Source: an uncultured Flavonifractor sp.
GTDB lineage: Bacteria; Bacillota; Clostridia; Oscillospirales; Oscillospiraceae
Direction: 5' to 3'
Assembly: GCF_944387675.1 (NCBI RefSeq)
Contig: NZ_CALXFV010000004.1
Span: 1-44,381 of the forward strand
DNA length: 44,381 nt
The notes under the pieces were generated by a model, which saw only the letters and a list, made by a program, of their open reading frames with translations, was not told where the DNA came from and searched no databases. Shown one piece after another: positions 16,252 to 24,021 of this stretch (the first letter of the stretch is position 1; every line of letters begins with the position of its first letter). The translations under genes were made by a program, and so were the position numbers.

Positions 16252-17076
16252 CTATTCATGGACGCTGGCAGGGTCCAGCAGGCGGCGGAGCTGATCGGCC
16301 AGCAGGGCGAAGAGGACCACCACCCCCACCAGGGACAGGCCGGGAAAGACCGCCAGCCACCATTTTCCGGTGGTGAGATAGCCCATGCTCTCCGACAGAA
16401 TAACCCCGATGGCGGGTTGCTCCGGCGGCAGGCCGAAGCCCAGAAAGGTGACGCTGGCCTCATGGAGAATGGCGTGGGGAAAAAGGAGCACCAGCCCGGT
16501 GAGAAACTGGGGCAGCAGGTGGGGCAGCAGGTGCCGCCGGAGGATGGCCCACCGGGACAGCCCCAGCTTCTCCGCCACCTGCACATAGGGCATAGCGCGG
16601 ACCTGGAGAACCTCTCCTCGCACTACCCGGGCCAGGGAGGTCCAATGGCTCAGGGCCACGCCTGCCACCACTCCGGCAAAGCCCTTGCCGAAGGCCAGAG
16701 AGATGAGGATGACCAGCAAAATGTGGGGGATTCCCATCACCAGATCCACAAACCAGGAGAGGGCGCCGTCCACCCACCCGCCCAGCAGGGCGGAGCAGGC
16801 CCCCACCAGCAGGGCGATCCCGGCGCTCACCGCGGCGGTGAGCAGGCCGATGCGGATACTCAGGGAGAGGCCCGTCAGGGTGCGCGAGAGCATATCCCGG
16901 CCCATCCAGTCGGTACCGAAGAGGAAGGGAACGCAGGGAGGAAGATTTTTCCGGGTAAAGTCGGTGACCATGGCCTGTCCGGCCAGCAGCGTCCCTGCCG
17001 CCGTCACGGCGCACAGCAGTCCCAGGGTAAGGACCAGCAGGCACAGGGCCGCCCGCCTGCGGTTGAAGCCGTTCAC
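16252..17076 (-). CDS. Nik/Dpp-type ABC importer permease (NikC/DppC-like)
   Basis: 274-residue inner-membrane permease. After a first helix (about 12-34) comes the family-typical FGTDWMGRDMLSRTLTG segment (about 53-69), four or five further helices, and the binding-protein-dependent transport (EAA-type) loop around ALSHWTSLARVVRGEVLQVR (about 140-160). GTG start overlaps the stop of the preceding permease as GTGA. It forms the translocation pore with the NikB-like protein. Length is ordinary for NikC/DppC. Confidence 0.9.
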   Translation of the reverse strand: MNGFNRRRAALCLLVLTLGLLCAVTAAGTLLAGQAMVTDFTRKNLPPCVPFLFGTDWMGRDMLSRTLTGLSLSIRIGLLTAAVSAGIALLVGACSALLGGWVDGALSWFVDLVMGIPHILLVILISLAFGKGFAGVVAGVALSHWTSLARVVRGEVLQVRAMPYVQVAEKLGLSRWAILRRHLLPHLLPQFLTGLVLLFPHAILHEASVTFLGFGLPPEQPAIGVILSESMGYLTTGKWWLAVFPGLSLVGVVVLFALLADQLRRLLDPASVHE

Positions 17077-18065
17077 GCTCTGGCCGCCCCCCTTCTGATC
17101 TTGGGGTCCACCACACCGTACAGCAGGTCGGCAATCAGATTGCCGCTGAAGACGATGGCGGCGCTCACCACCGTGATCCCCAGCAGCAGGGGCAGATCGC
17201 CCCCCAGTCCGGCGGTGACGGCGGCCTGACCCAGACCCGGATAGGAAAACACCTGCTCCACCAGCACCGAGCCGCCGAAGATCTCGCTGATGACGGCAAA
17301 TTGCAGGGTGATGGCGGGCAGAGCCACGTTGCGCAGGCCGTGGCGCAGAAGAATGGAGCGGTTCGACTCTCCCCTGGCCCGGGCGAAGAGCACGTAGTCC
17401 GACTCCAGCACGTCAATCATCTTTTCCCGGGTGTGGAGGGCGATGCCGGGCATCCCCGTCATGCTCAGGGTGAGGGCGGGAAGTACGGCGTGATACAGCC
17501 GGTCCCCCAGGGTGACGCTGGCGGCGTCCACCCCGATGGGAACCGCCAGACCGCTGGGCAGCACCTTCAGCCACACCGCAAATATCATCAGCAGCACCAG
17601 CGCCAGCCAGAAGGCCGGCGTGCTGGAGAGCAGCAGACACCAGCCCCGGATCAGCTTATCCACCGCCCTGCCCCGGCGGGCGCCCGCCAACACCCCCAAA
17701 GTCAGGCCCAACAGCCCGGAGAGCACCCAGGCGGCGGCCATCAGCCACAGGGAGTTTTGCAGCCGCTGGCCGATCACCTGAGTCACCGGCTGGCGGTAGA
17801 GAAGGGAGACGCCCAGATCGCCCCGGATCACGTCCCCCAACCAGCCCAGATAGCGCCGGAGGGGCGGCTCGTTCACCCCCCAGTACTCCTCCAGCCGGGC
17901 AATCTGCTCCTGGCTCATGGTCCCCAGGGCGGCCTGGCCCACGTTGGTTTGCAGCGGGTCCAGGGGAGATGCGGACATGAGCAGAAAGGCCGCCAGACTG
18001 ACGCCCAGCAGCAGCAGCGCCATACGGAAGAACTTTTTGCCTGTAAAGAGCAGGCGGTGTTTCAA
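17073..18065 (-). CDS. Nik/Dpp-type ABC importer permease (NikB/DppB-like)
   Basis: 330-residue permease, with about six membrane segments and the EAA-type loop LHTREKMIDVLESDYVLFAR. The N-terminal helix MALLLLGVSLAAFLLMSASP and the LRRYLGWLGDVIRGDLGVSL segment are typical of DppB/NikB. The open frame runs further upstream, but that part is Gly/Pro/Arg-rich shadow sequence of the binding-protein gene. The TTG at 18065 (LKHRLLF) is preferred because GAAGGAA lies just upstream and it leaves a 26-base gap after the binding protein. TTG starts are used elsewhere in this window. Confidence 0.86.
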   Translation of the reverse strand: MKHRLLFTGKKFFRMALLLLGVSLAAFLLMSASPLDPLQTNVGQAALGTMSQEQIARLEEYWGVNEPPLRRYLGWLGDVIRGDLGVSLLYRQPVTQVIGQRLQNSLWLMAAAWVLSGLLGLTLGVLAGARRGRAVDKLIRGWCLLLSSTPAFWLALVLLMIFAVWLKVLPSGLAVPIGVDAASVTLGDRLYHAVLPALTLSMTGMPGIALHTREKMIDVLESDYVLFARARGESNRSILLRHGLRNVALPAITLQFAVISEIFGGSVLVEQVFSYPGLGQAAVTAGLGGDLPLLLGITVVSAAIVFSGNLIADLLYGVVDPKIRRGAARA

Positions 18066-18091
18066 GGAGATTCCTTCTTTCCGGTTGGATA

Positions 18092-19660
18092 TCAGGTCCA
18101 GCTCCACTGGTCCACATTGTTGACGATGGACCAGCCGTGGCCATGGGGGTGGATTTTCTGCTGGGCCACCTGGAGGCCCGCCCGTACCCAGTACAGATGG
18201 TCCACATTCACCAGCCACACCCAGGGGATGTCCCCGTCCTGGGTGACACCGGCGGTGCCGTCCCACTGGGCCTTCTGCCACAGTGCGTAGGATTGTTCCA
18301 AATCGGTACAGGCCAGGGCCTGGTCCATCCATTCGTCCACGGCGGCATTGGCGTAGGGGGAGTACCGGGCGGAGCCGGTATCCTCCTCCGTGTGGTAGAG
18401 GTTATACAGCTCCATGGGGGTGTGGGCGCCCCAGCCCCAGATCAGCGGCTGAGTCAGCGCCCGGTCATAGGCGGTGTCCCAGCCCACCCCCTCTATGGTG
18501 CAGGAGATGCCCAGCTCCCCCAGTTGGTTGCCGAAGTCGGCGCACAAGGCCTGGCGCACGGAGTCTCCGGTGGGATAGAGCAGATTCAGCTCCGCCCTCT
18601 CCCCGTCCTTTTCCCGGACCCCGTCGGCCCCCAGCACCCACCCAGCCTGCTCCAGCAGCGCGGCGGCAGCGGCGGGGTCATAGGCTACCTCCGAGGCTTC
18701 GCTGTACCAGGGCAGGCCGTCGCACACGCTGTAGGCCGGAGTGCCGTAGCCGCTTAGAACATGGTCAATCATCTCCTGCCGGTCAATCCCGATGTTGATG
18801 GCCCGGCGCACCAGCACATCCCCGGTGAGGGCGCCCTGGATGACCGGCAGGTTGAAGCCCCGGTTGTCCACGCTGGTATAGGCGGCCAGAACGTACCCGG
18901 CGGGGTCCTGTTCGGAATAGGTGGCGGAGGTGTAGGCCACATCCGCCTGGCCCGCCTGGACCGCCAGGAAGGCGGCGTCCTCCTCCAGGAAGAGAATGGT
19001 CACCTGCTTCATCTGAGGGGCCTGGCCGTAGTAGTCCGGGTTGGCCGCCAGAATCACCTGCTGGCCCCGGTCCCACTGCTTGAGGAGGTAGCGTCCGGAG
19101 CCGATGGGATTCTGGCCGTAAGTGGCGGGGTCATAGGCGTGCTCGGGGACAATGCCCACATTGGCCATGGTGTAGGGCCAGATGGAAAAGGGGGTTGCCA
19201 TATGAAAGATTACGGTGGTGTCATCGACAGCCTCAGCGTAATCCAGCATGGTGAAGTCGTTCACCGAGCTGGCCTCCTTGACGGTGTTGTACGTAAAGGC
19301 CACGTCGGCGGCGGTCAGGGGAACACCGTCGGTGAACACCACGTCGTCCCGGATGGTTACCGTCCAGGTCAGGCCGTCCTGGCTGGCCGTCACCCCGGTG
19401 GCTAAATCGTAGCCGATGGTCAAATCGGCGTTGGTCACCGTCAGGGTGGACTGGATCAGAGGCTCGTGGACATGCTCCCCCGCCCCCCAGCCGTAGGCTG
19501 GGTCAAAGCCCGCCTCCGGTTCGGAGGTGGTGGGCATGGCGATGACCACCTGATCCTTCCCCACTCCGCCCTCCTGCTCCTGCGCAGGTCCGCCGCCGCA
19601 GCCGGACAGCGGGCCAAGGGCAACCAGAGCGGCCAGGCTCAGCGAAAAAAAACGTCTCAC
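18092..19660 (-). CDS. Nickel/peptide ABC importer substrate-binding lipoprotein (family 5)
   Basis: About 522 residues, the usual size for family 5 binding proteins (NikA, DppA, OppA). An Arg-led signal peptide ends in the lipobox LSGC, putting the lipidated Cys at about residue 21. Family features include FDPAYGWGAGEHVHEPLI early on, the VFTDGVPLTAADVAFTYN block, and the RRAINIGIDRQEMIDHVL segment. The GTG at 19660 is preferred over the one at 19675 because AAAGGAG lies five bases before it and the signal peptide is then normal. It follows larC by 11 bases in the same operon. The early GEHVHE His pair might contact metal. Nickel, a nickel chelate, or peptides are all possible ligands; gene context favours nickel. 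Confidence 0.88.
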   Translation of the reverse strand: MRRFFSLSLAALVALGPLSGCGGGPAQEQEGGVGKDQVVIAMPTTSEPEAGFDPAYGWGAGEHVHEPLIQSTLTVTNADLTIGYDLATGVTASQDGLTWTVTIRDDVVFTDGVPLTAADVAFTYNTVKEASSVNDFTMLDYAEAVDDTTVIFHMATPFSIWPYTMANVGIVPEHAYDPATYGQNPIGSGRYLLKQWDRGQQVILAANPDYYGQAPQMKQVTILFLEEDAAFLAVQAGQADVAYTSATYSEQDPAGYVLAAYTSVDNRGFNLPVIQGALTGDVLVRRAINIGIDRQEMIDHVLSGYGTPAYSVCDGLPWYSEASEVAYDPAAAAALLEQAGWVLGADGVREKDGERAELNLLYPTGDSVRQALCADFGNQLGELGISCTIEGVGWDTAYDRALTQPLIWGWGAHTPMELYNLYHTEEDTGSARYSPYANAAVDEWMDQALACTDLEQSYALWQKAQWDGTAGVTQDGDIPWVWLVNVDHLYWVRAGLQVAQQKIHPHGHGWSIVNNVDQWSWT

Positions 19661-19671
19661 AGCAGCTCCTT

Positions 19672-20949
19672 TCACAGGCTCTTGTTCACTTCATGGAGTA
19701 CAGTCTGGATGGGCAGGCCGTTGGCCCTGGCCAGGGCGGCCACCGACTCGTACTCAGGGGTTACCCGGTTCACGCCGAAGCCGCTGGCGGTTTTCATCTG
19801 TACCGTACCCCAGGGGGTCTCCGCCGTCCGGGCGCCGGGGGTGAGAAAATACTTGCCGCACCGGCGCACCCGCAGGCCGTTGGTGGTGGTCTGCGCCAGC
19901 ACTGCCCGGGCCAGCTCTCCCTCCTTCTCCACCTCACACAGCACAGTGAGCAGGTGGCCGGAACGGCCCTTCTTCATGGTGCCTGGAATGGTGTACACAT
20001 CCAGGGCGCCCAGTTCCAGCAGACGGGCGGCGGCAAAGGCCAGGGCCTCCGGAGTCATGTCGTCGATGTTGCACACCAGCTCACTGATCCGGCCGTTGGC
20101 TTCGCCCTCCTCCTCTCCCAGGAAAGCCCGAACACAGTTGGCCCGGCCGGCAAACACCTTGCTGCCCACCCCGCAGCCCACTGCCCCCGCCGCCATGGAG
20201 GGCATGGGGCCGAAGGACTGGGCAAAGTGGGTGAGCAGCGCCGCCCCGGTGGGCGTACACAGCTCCCCCATCACCTCCCCGCCGTATACCGGCACGCCAG
20301 CCAACAGATTGGCGGTGGCAGGGGCAGGCACCGGCATGATCCCGTGGGCGCAGCGCACTGTTCCGCTGCCCACGTGGACGGGTGAAACCACCACCCGGTC
20401 CGGCCGGAGCAGATACATGGCATAGCACACCCCCGTCACATCCGCCACCGCGTCCAGCGCCCCCACCTCATGGTAGTGGACTTCACCCACCGGACAGCCG
20501 TGGGCCTTGGCCTCCGCCCGGGCAATGGCGTCGTATACCCCACGGGCATTGGCCCGCACCTCCTCCGGCAGCGGCAGGGTATCAATCAGTCCGCCAATCT
20601 GACCGGGAGTGGCATGGTGGTGGGGATGCTGGTGATCATGGGGGTGTTCATGATCGTGAGGATGTTCATGGCCATGGGGGTGTTCATGATCGTGGGGATG
20701 TTCATGATCGTGGGAGTGTTCATGGCCGTGTTCGTGCTCCAGTTCCTCAAGGCCGTGGACGCTCACCCGCATATGAGTACCTGCGATACCGCCGGAGGCA
20801 CCCCGTTCCGCCTCCACCCTCACCCCGGGCAGGCCCAGGCCGTTCATGGTGTCCAGAAAACCCTGCTTGTCCTCCAGTAGTTCATACAAAGCGGCCAGGA
20901 GCATGTCCCCCGCCGCGCCCATATGGCATTCGATGTAAAGTGTTTTCAC
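19672..20949 (-). CDS. larC: LarC, nickel insertion protein for the pincer nucleotide cofactor
   Basis: About 425 residues. LarC is the CTP-dependent cyclometallase that puts nickel into the pincer nucleotide (NPN) of lactate racemase and related LarA-family enzymes. The N-terminal half starts KTLYIECHMGAAGDMLLAAL and later has EVHYHEVGALDAVADV. The C-terminal half has ELVCNIDDMTPEAL and GTMKKGRSGH. Both halves are in one frame, whereas the Lactobacillus plantarum gene is known to need a programmed frameshift. Residues about 71-112 are an extraordinary alternating His tract with 22 His. The GTG at 20949 overlaps the larB stop (GTGA) and follows GGAGGGG; the longer open frame upstream lies within larB. 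Confidence 0.95.
   Translation of the reverse strand: MKTLYIECHMGAAGDMLLAALYELLEDKQGFLDTMNGLGLPGVRVEAERGASGGIAGTHMRVSVHGLEELEHEHGHEHSHDHEHPHDHEHPHGHEHPHDHEHPHDHQHPHHHATPGQIGGLIDTLPLPEEVRANARGVYDAIARAEAKAHGCPVGEVHYHEVGALDAVADVTGVCYAMYLLRPDRVVVSPVHVGSGTVRCAHGIMPVPAPATANLLAGVPVYGGEVMGELCTPTGAALLTHFAQSFGPMPSMAAGAVGCGVGSKVFAGRANCVRAFLGEEEGEANGRISELVCNIDDMTPEALAFAAARLLELGALDVYTIPGTMKKGRSGHLLTVLCEVEKEGELARAVLAQTTTNGLRVRRCGKYFLTPGARTAETPWGTVQMKTASGFGVNRVTPEYESVAALARANGLPIQTVLHEVNKSL
20612..20740. repeat. Degenerate 18-bp tandem repeats encoding the LarC His tract
   Basis: About five imperfect 18-base units built on GTTCATGATCGTGGGGAT and variants run through 20645-20735, with shorter His codon runs on either side. 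On the coding strand they give repeating acidic/Pro-His dipeptides (DHEHPH-type). Such an array can change length by slippage in multiples of six residues without breaking the frame. Confidence 0.85.
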
Positions 20950-21704
20950 TGTAACCCCTCCATTTGGTTGATCATACTGGCCAGATAGCCGGCGCCGAAC
21001 CCGTTGTCGATGTTGACCACACTGCACCCGGAGGCGCAGGAATTGAGCATGGCCAGCAGGGCGGACAGGCCGCCGAAGCTGGCTCCGTAGCCCACGCTGG
21101 TGGGGACCGCAACCACCGGACAGTCCACCAGGCCCCCGATAACCGAGGCCAGCGCCCCCTCCATGCCTGCCACAGCCACCACGCACCGGGCGCTCATCAA
21201 AGGTTCCAGGTTGCTCAGCAGCCGGTGCAGTCCCGCCACCCCCACGTCATACAGGCGGGTGACTTTGTTCCCCATCACCTGGGCGGTGAGGGCGGCCTCC
21301 TCCGCCACCGGCATGTCGCTGGTACCGCCGGTGGCCACCACAATGTGGCCCAGCTCCGTCCGCTCCCCAGGGAAGGCGATACCCAGCCTGGGGATGGGCC
21401 GGTAGTCCAGGGGGACCGACTGCTCCACCACCTGGGCGGCCTCCTCCCCCATGCGGGTGATGAGGATGTTTTTGCATCCCCGCGCCCCCATGGCGGCGGC
21501 AATCCCCGCGATCTGTTCCGCCGTCTTGCCCGCGCCGTAAATGACCTCCGCCGCCCCTTGGCGCACCGTGCGGTGAAAGTCCACTTTGGCATAGCCCAGG
21601 TCCTCAAAGGGCTGTCGTTTCAGCTCCAGCAGAGCCTGCTCCGGTGTGGTCGTCCCCCGCTGCACCCCCCGGAGCAGCTCCAGAATCTCATGCTTGTTGT
21701 CCAT
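20946..21704 (-). CDS. larB: LarB, pyridinium-dicarboxylate mononucleotide synthase
   Basis: 252 residues, standard length. LarB carboxylates and hydrolyses nicotinic acid adenine dinucleotide to start NPN synthesis. The C-terminal PurE-like half is clear: IVVATGGTSDMPVAEEAA, GVAGLHRLL, VAGMEGALASVIGGL, VPTSVGYGASFGG and NIDNGFGAGY. The N-terminal half includes TRQGAAEVIYGAGKT-like sequence (VRQGAAEVIYGAGKT). It starts with ATG behind GGGAGGTAG, which overlaps the end of larE four bases upstream, and its stop overlaps the larC start. Confidence 0.95.
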   Translation of the reverse strand: MDNKHEILELLRGVQRGTTTPEQALLELKRQPFEDLGYAKVDFHRTVRQGAAEVIYGAGKTAEQIAGIAAAMGARGCKNILITRMGEEAAQVVEQSVPLDYRPIPRLGIAFPGERTELGHIVVATGGTSDMPVAEEAALTAQVMGNKVTRLYDVGVAGLHRLLSNLEPLMSARCVVAVAGMEGALASVIGGLVDCPVVAVPTSVGYGASFGGLSALLAMLNSCASGCSVVNIDNGFGAGYLASMINQMEGLQ

Positions 21705-21708
21705 CTCG

Positions 21709-22452
21709 CTACCTCCCCTGTAGATCCAGCAGTACGGCGGAAAAGTCCGCCGCCAGCCCCCGGGTGATCTCCTGGTTCAGCCGGGCGGCCCGCTCCAGTT
21801 GGTCCGCCGGCACCTGGACCCGGGCGGCGTCCCCCAGCAGGCGCAGCCGGAAGTCGGTAAAGCCCAGCCGGAACAGGACCTCCTCCCCCCGCTCCACCCT
21901 GGCCAGAGTCTCCGCCGTAATGGCCGTGCCGGTGGGAACCCGAGTGGCCAAACAGGCATAGGCCGGCTTGTCCCAAGTAAACAGCCCTGCCTGCCGGGAC
22001 AGCTGCCGCACCTGGTCTTTGGTCAGGCCGCACTCCCGCAGAGGGGAGCGCACCTCCAACTCCCGGAGGGCCTGCATCCCCGGTCGGTCTCCGGCGTCGT
22101 CGGAGGCGTTGGTGCCGTCCAGCAGCACCGTGTATCCATCCGCTTCCGCCGCTTGCCGCAGAGCGCTAAACAGCGTCCGCTTGCAGTAGTAGCAGCGTCC
22201 GGGTCCATTGGCCGCCGCCTCCGGCACCGCCAGTACATCCACCTCCACCACCTTCAGGGGGACCTCCAGCTCCGCCGCCAGCCGCCGGGCATCCGCCAGC
22301 TCAAAGGCAGGCTGGAAGGCCGTATGCACATAGTAGGCCCCCACCTCCCGGCCGTACTGCCGGGCCGCCCACAGCACCAGAGCGGAGTCGGCCCCGCCGG
22401 AGAAGGCCACCGCCGCCTTGGAATTGCGGACAAAAAATTCCTCTAACGTCAT
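21709..22452 (-). CDS. larE: LarE, ATP-dependent sulfur insertase for NPN synthesis
   Basis: 247 residues. LarE adenylates the dicarboxylate mononucleotide and installs its two sulfurs. The PP-loop AVAFSGGADSALV is at about 15-27. The motif DKPAYACLATRVPTG carries Cys167, which aligns with the sulfur-donating Cys of the Lactobacillus enzyme. An additional CYYC pair (Cys87, Cys90) is present; three-Cys LarE proteins are reported to use an iron-sulfur cluster instead of sacrificing a Cys, so this one may be of that kind. The ATG at 22452 was chosen for AAAGGAG upstream; an open frame extends further but runs into the leader terminator hairpin. First gene of the lar-nik operon. Confidence 0.94.
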   Translation of the reverse strand: MTLEEFFVRNSKAAVAFSGGADSALVLWAARQYGREVGAYYVHTAFQPAFELADARRLAAELEVPLKVVEVDVLAVPEAAANGPGRCYYCKRTLFSALRQAAEADGYTVLLDGTNASDDAGDRPGMQALRELEVRSPLRECGLTKDQVRQLSRQAGLFTWDKPAYACLATRVPTGTAITAETLARVERGEEVLFRLGFTDFRLRLLGDAARVQVPADQLERAARLNQEITRGLAADFSAVLLDLQGR

Positions 22453-22601
22453 CGCGCCGCTCCTTTGCAAAAAAAGAAGGCATACCAAAATCCGGTATGC
22501 CTTCTGGCATCACACCCGCCGTTCCAGACGGATACAAGCAACAATCACATTTTAAATTTCTGCCGCGGGATCTTCAGATCCCCTTCCCAGCTTCAGCTGA
22601 G
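22453..22601 (-). ncRNA. Structured 5' leader of the lar-nik operon, candidate metal- or cofactor-sensing RNA
   Basis: About 150 nt lie between the predicted start site and larE. Reading along the minus strand there are three small hairpins: CAGC-TGAA-GCTG, GGGATCT-GA-AGATCCC and CCGT-CTGGA-ACGG. Then comes ATGCC-AGAA-GGCAT, which uses the same GGCAT that forms the 5' arm of the terminator just before larE. This mutually exclusive pairing is what a transcriptional riboswitch or attenuator needs. I do not recognise the fold. It is not an obvious cobalamin, TPP or T-box leader, and a NiCo-type RNA is possible but unproven. Confidence 0.55.
22469..22505 (-). terminator. Intrinsic terminator inside the larE leader
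   Basis: AGAAGGCATACC (22475-22486) pairs perfectly with GGTATGCCTTCT (22494-22505) around a 7-base loop. On the minus strand it is followed by a run of seven T. It ends 17 bases before the larE start, so it would stop transcription before the operon unless disrupted. Confidence 0.88.
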
Positions 22602-22607
22602 AGCTTT

Positions 22608-22636
22608 ATTATACCAGCTTCTCCCCGCCCTGGCAA
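22608..22636 (-). promoter_or_regulatory. Promoter of the lar-nik operon
   Basis: Minus strand TTGCCA (22631-22636), 17-base spacer, consensus TATAAT (22608-22613). The predicted start lies near 22601. Confidence 0.78.
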
Positions 22637-22660
22637 GTGCTGTTTTTCCCCTAAAAGCAG

Positions 22661-22689
22661 TTGCAAAGCAGGACGGGTTTCGCTATCAT
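22661..22689 (+). promoter_or_regulatory. Promoter of the HD-domain gene
   Basis: TTGCAA (22661-22666), 17-base spacer, TATCAT (22684-22689). It is divergent from the lar-nik promoter, with the two -35 elements about 25 bases apart. Confidence 0.62.
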
Positions 22690-22725
22690 AGAATACACAA
22701 CCACCAAAAAAGGAGGGGCCGTTCC

Positions 22726-23388
22726 TTGCATGTAACCTACGACATGGTGCGCCAGTCGGAAGAGATCCGCACCTATATCACCCAGGCCGACCAGTCTCTC
22801 TCCGCTCTGGGCTTTACCGAGCACAGCTTTCCCCACGTCACCCGCTGCGCCCAGTTGGCCGCCCACATTCTGGAGCAGCTGGGGTACAGCGCGCAGGAGC
22901 AGGAGCTGGCCCGCATCGCCGGCTTTATGCACGACATCGGCAACGTGGTCAACCGCCACGACCACGCCGAAACCGGCGCGGTGATGGCCTTCCGCATCCT
23001 GGACAAGATGGGCATGGAACCAGCGGGGGTGGCCGCTGTCATCACCGCTATCGGACACCATGACGACCCCACCGCCTTCCCGGTCAACCCGGTGGCCGCC
23101 GCCCTCATTCTGGCCGACAAGACCGATGTACGCCGCAGCCGGGTACGCAACAAGGACCACAAGAGCTTCGACATCCACGACCGGGTGAATTTCGCCGCCG
23201 AGCGCTCCCAGCTCACCCTGGACCCGGACGCCCGCACCATCACCCTCTCCCTGTCCATCAATACCGAGTTTTGCGCCGTGATGGACTACTTCGAAATTTT
23301 TCTGGAGCGGATGCTCCTGTGCCGCCGGGCCGCCGCCCACCTAAAGCTCACCTTCAAGCTGGACATCAACGGTCTGGCCCTTCTATAA
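22726..23388 (+). CDS. HD-domain phosphohydrolase-like protein
   Basis: About 220 residues. The metal-binding HD pattern is present: His in FPHVTRCAQLAAHIL, the HD doublet in GFMHDIGNVVNRHDHAETG, a later GHHDDP, and the closing Asp in LILADKTDVRRSRV. This is the layout of HD-superfamily phosphohydrolases acting on nucleotides or nucleotide signals. The C-terminal 70 residues form a separate conserved-looking region. The TTG at 22726 is chosen since AGGAGGGG sits seven bases before it; an in-frame ATG lies six codons downstream. The frame stays open upstream through the promoter, which is not translated. Substrate unknown. Confidence 0.82.
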   Translation: MHVTYDMVRQSEEIRTYITQADQSLSALGFTEHSFPHVTRCAQLAAHILEQLGYSAQEQELARIAGFMHDIGNVVNRHDHAETGAVMAFRILDKMGMEPAGVAAVITAIGHHDDPTAFPVNPVAAALILADKTDVRRSRVRNKDHKSFDIHDRVNFAAERSQLTLDPDARTITLSLSINTEFCAVMDYFEIFLERMLLCRRAAAHLKLTFKLDINGLALL

Positions 23389-23427
23389 AAAGCGAGTGTC
23401 CCCCGGCAAACTCCCAATACACAGCAC

Positions 23428-23468
23428 AACCCCCCGGCCATCCAACGTGACCGGGGGGTTACTTTTCG
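23428..23468 (+). terminator. Terminator of the HD-domain gene
   Basis: AACCCCCCGG (23428-23437) pairs with CCGGGGGGTT (23451-23460) around a 13-base loop and is followed by ACTTTTC. It lies 40 bases past the stop codon. Confidence 0.7.
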
Positions 23469-23477
23469 ACCTGGGGT

Positions 23478-23876
23478 TCAATCACTTTTGCTACCTCTTA
23501 CTTTCTGCAGATTTACCGCGCTTTGGTTGAGATTCCTTGAAATTTCCACGGTTCTCTTGTTTCTCACAACGCCTTGGCACTGGATTCCGTCTTCAGCAAA
23601 CTTCGCGTCAGAGGTTTTCCTTTGGTGCGCTTCTCTTCAATGAATCGGTTGGGAATACGTGGGAAACTGGAACTTCAGGTTTCTCCGACCGCCGCGATCC
23701 GGTATATAAAAAAGAAGGAGATCGAGGTTTGAAATCTGCTTGCCCAATATGAGATTTAACTCATTGTCTTTTGAAAGGTTCCTGAATGATTCTTTCATTT
23801 GAACTGAGCCACTGGCTGTTTCCTGAAAAGATGCAACCGGTCTGCCTTTCACAAGAGATGAACTCCATTCTCTCAT
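23478..23876 (-). pseudogene. Possible interrupted small gene in the low-GC island
   Basis: From ATG at 23876 a minus-strand frame encodes 79 residues (starting MREWSSSLVKGRPVASF) to a TGA at 23637-23639. The same frame then stays open for another 52 codons to a TGA at 23478-23480. Upstream of the ATG the frame is open back to 23960. The composition is polar (Ser, Gln, Lys, Arg, Asn) and plausible for protein, but I recognise no family and there is no Shine-Dalgarno. It could be a gene broken by one stop, a remnant, or chance. Confidence 0.25.
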
Positions 23877-23935
23877 TTGGGAGCTCAGATTTCTTAGTAC
23901 ATCGGGGACACCTCTTTCTCTTTCTTTCTGGCTAT

Positions 23936-23964
23936 ATTGTACTACCTTGCTCCTGGTTTGTCAA
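23936..23964 (-). promoter_or_regulatory. Consensus promoter inside the low-GC island
   Basis: Minus strand TTGACA (23959-23964), 17-base spacer, TACAAT (23936-23941). Transcription would start near 23929 and cross the interrupted frame, or give an untranslated RNA. Confidence 0.55.
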
Positions 23965-24021
23965 TACCTTTTTGTATGAATTTACTTATTTTTTCTTCCT
24001 ATCCCTTTTTGTTTATTGCTC

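Noticed and set aside
20612..20740. Tandem 18-bp units considered as a CRISPR-like or intergenic repeat
   Set aside because: There are no spacers, and the units are in frame within larC, encoding its His tract.
22453..22601. Cobalamin riboswitch or T-box in front of larE
   Set aside because: GGGAA and a GCGGCAG stretch gave a passing likeness to the cobalamin core, and TGGAACGGCG to a T-box, but the conserved B12 box and the TGGNACCGCG core are both absent.
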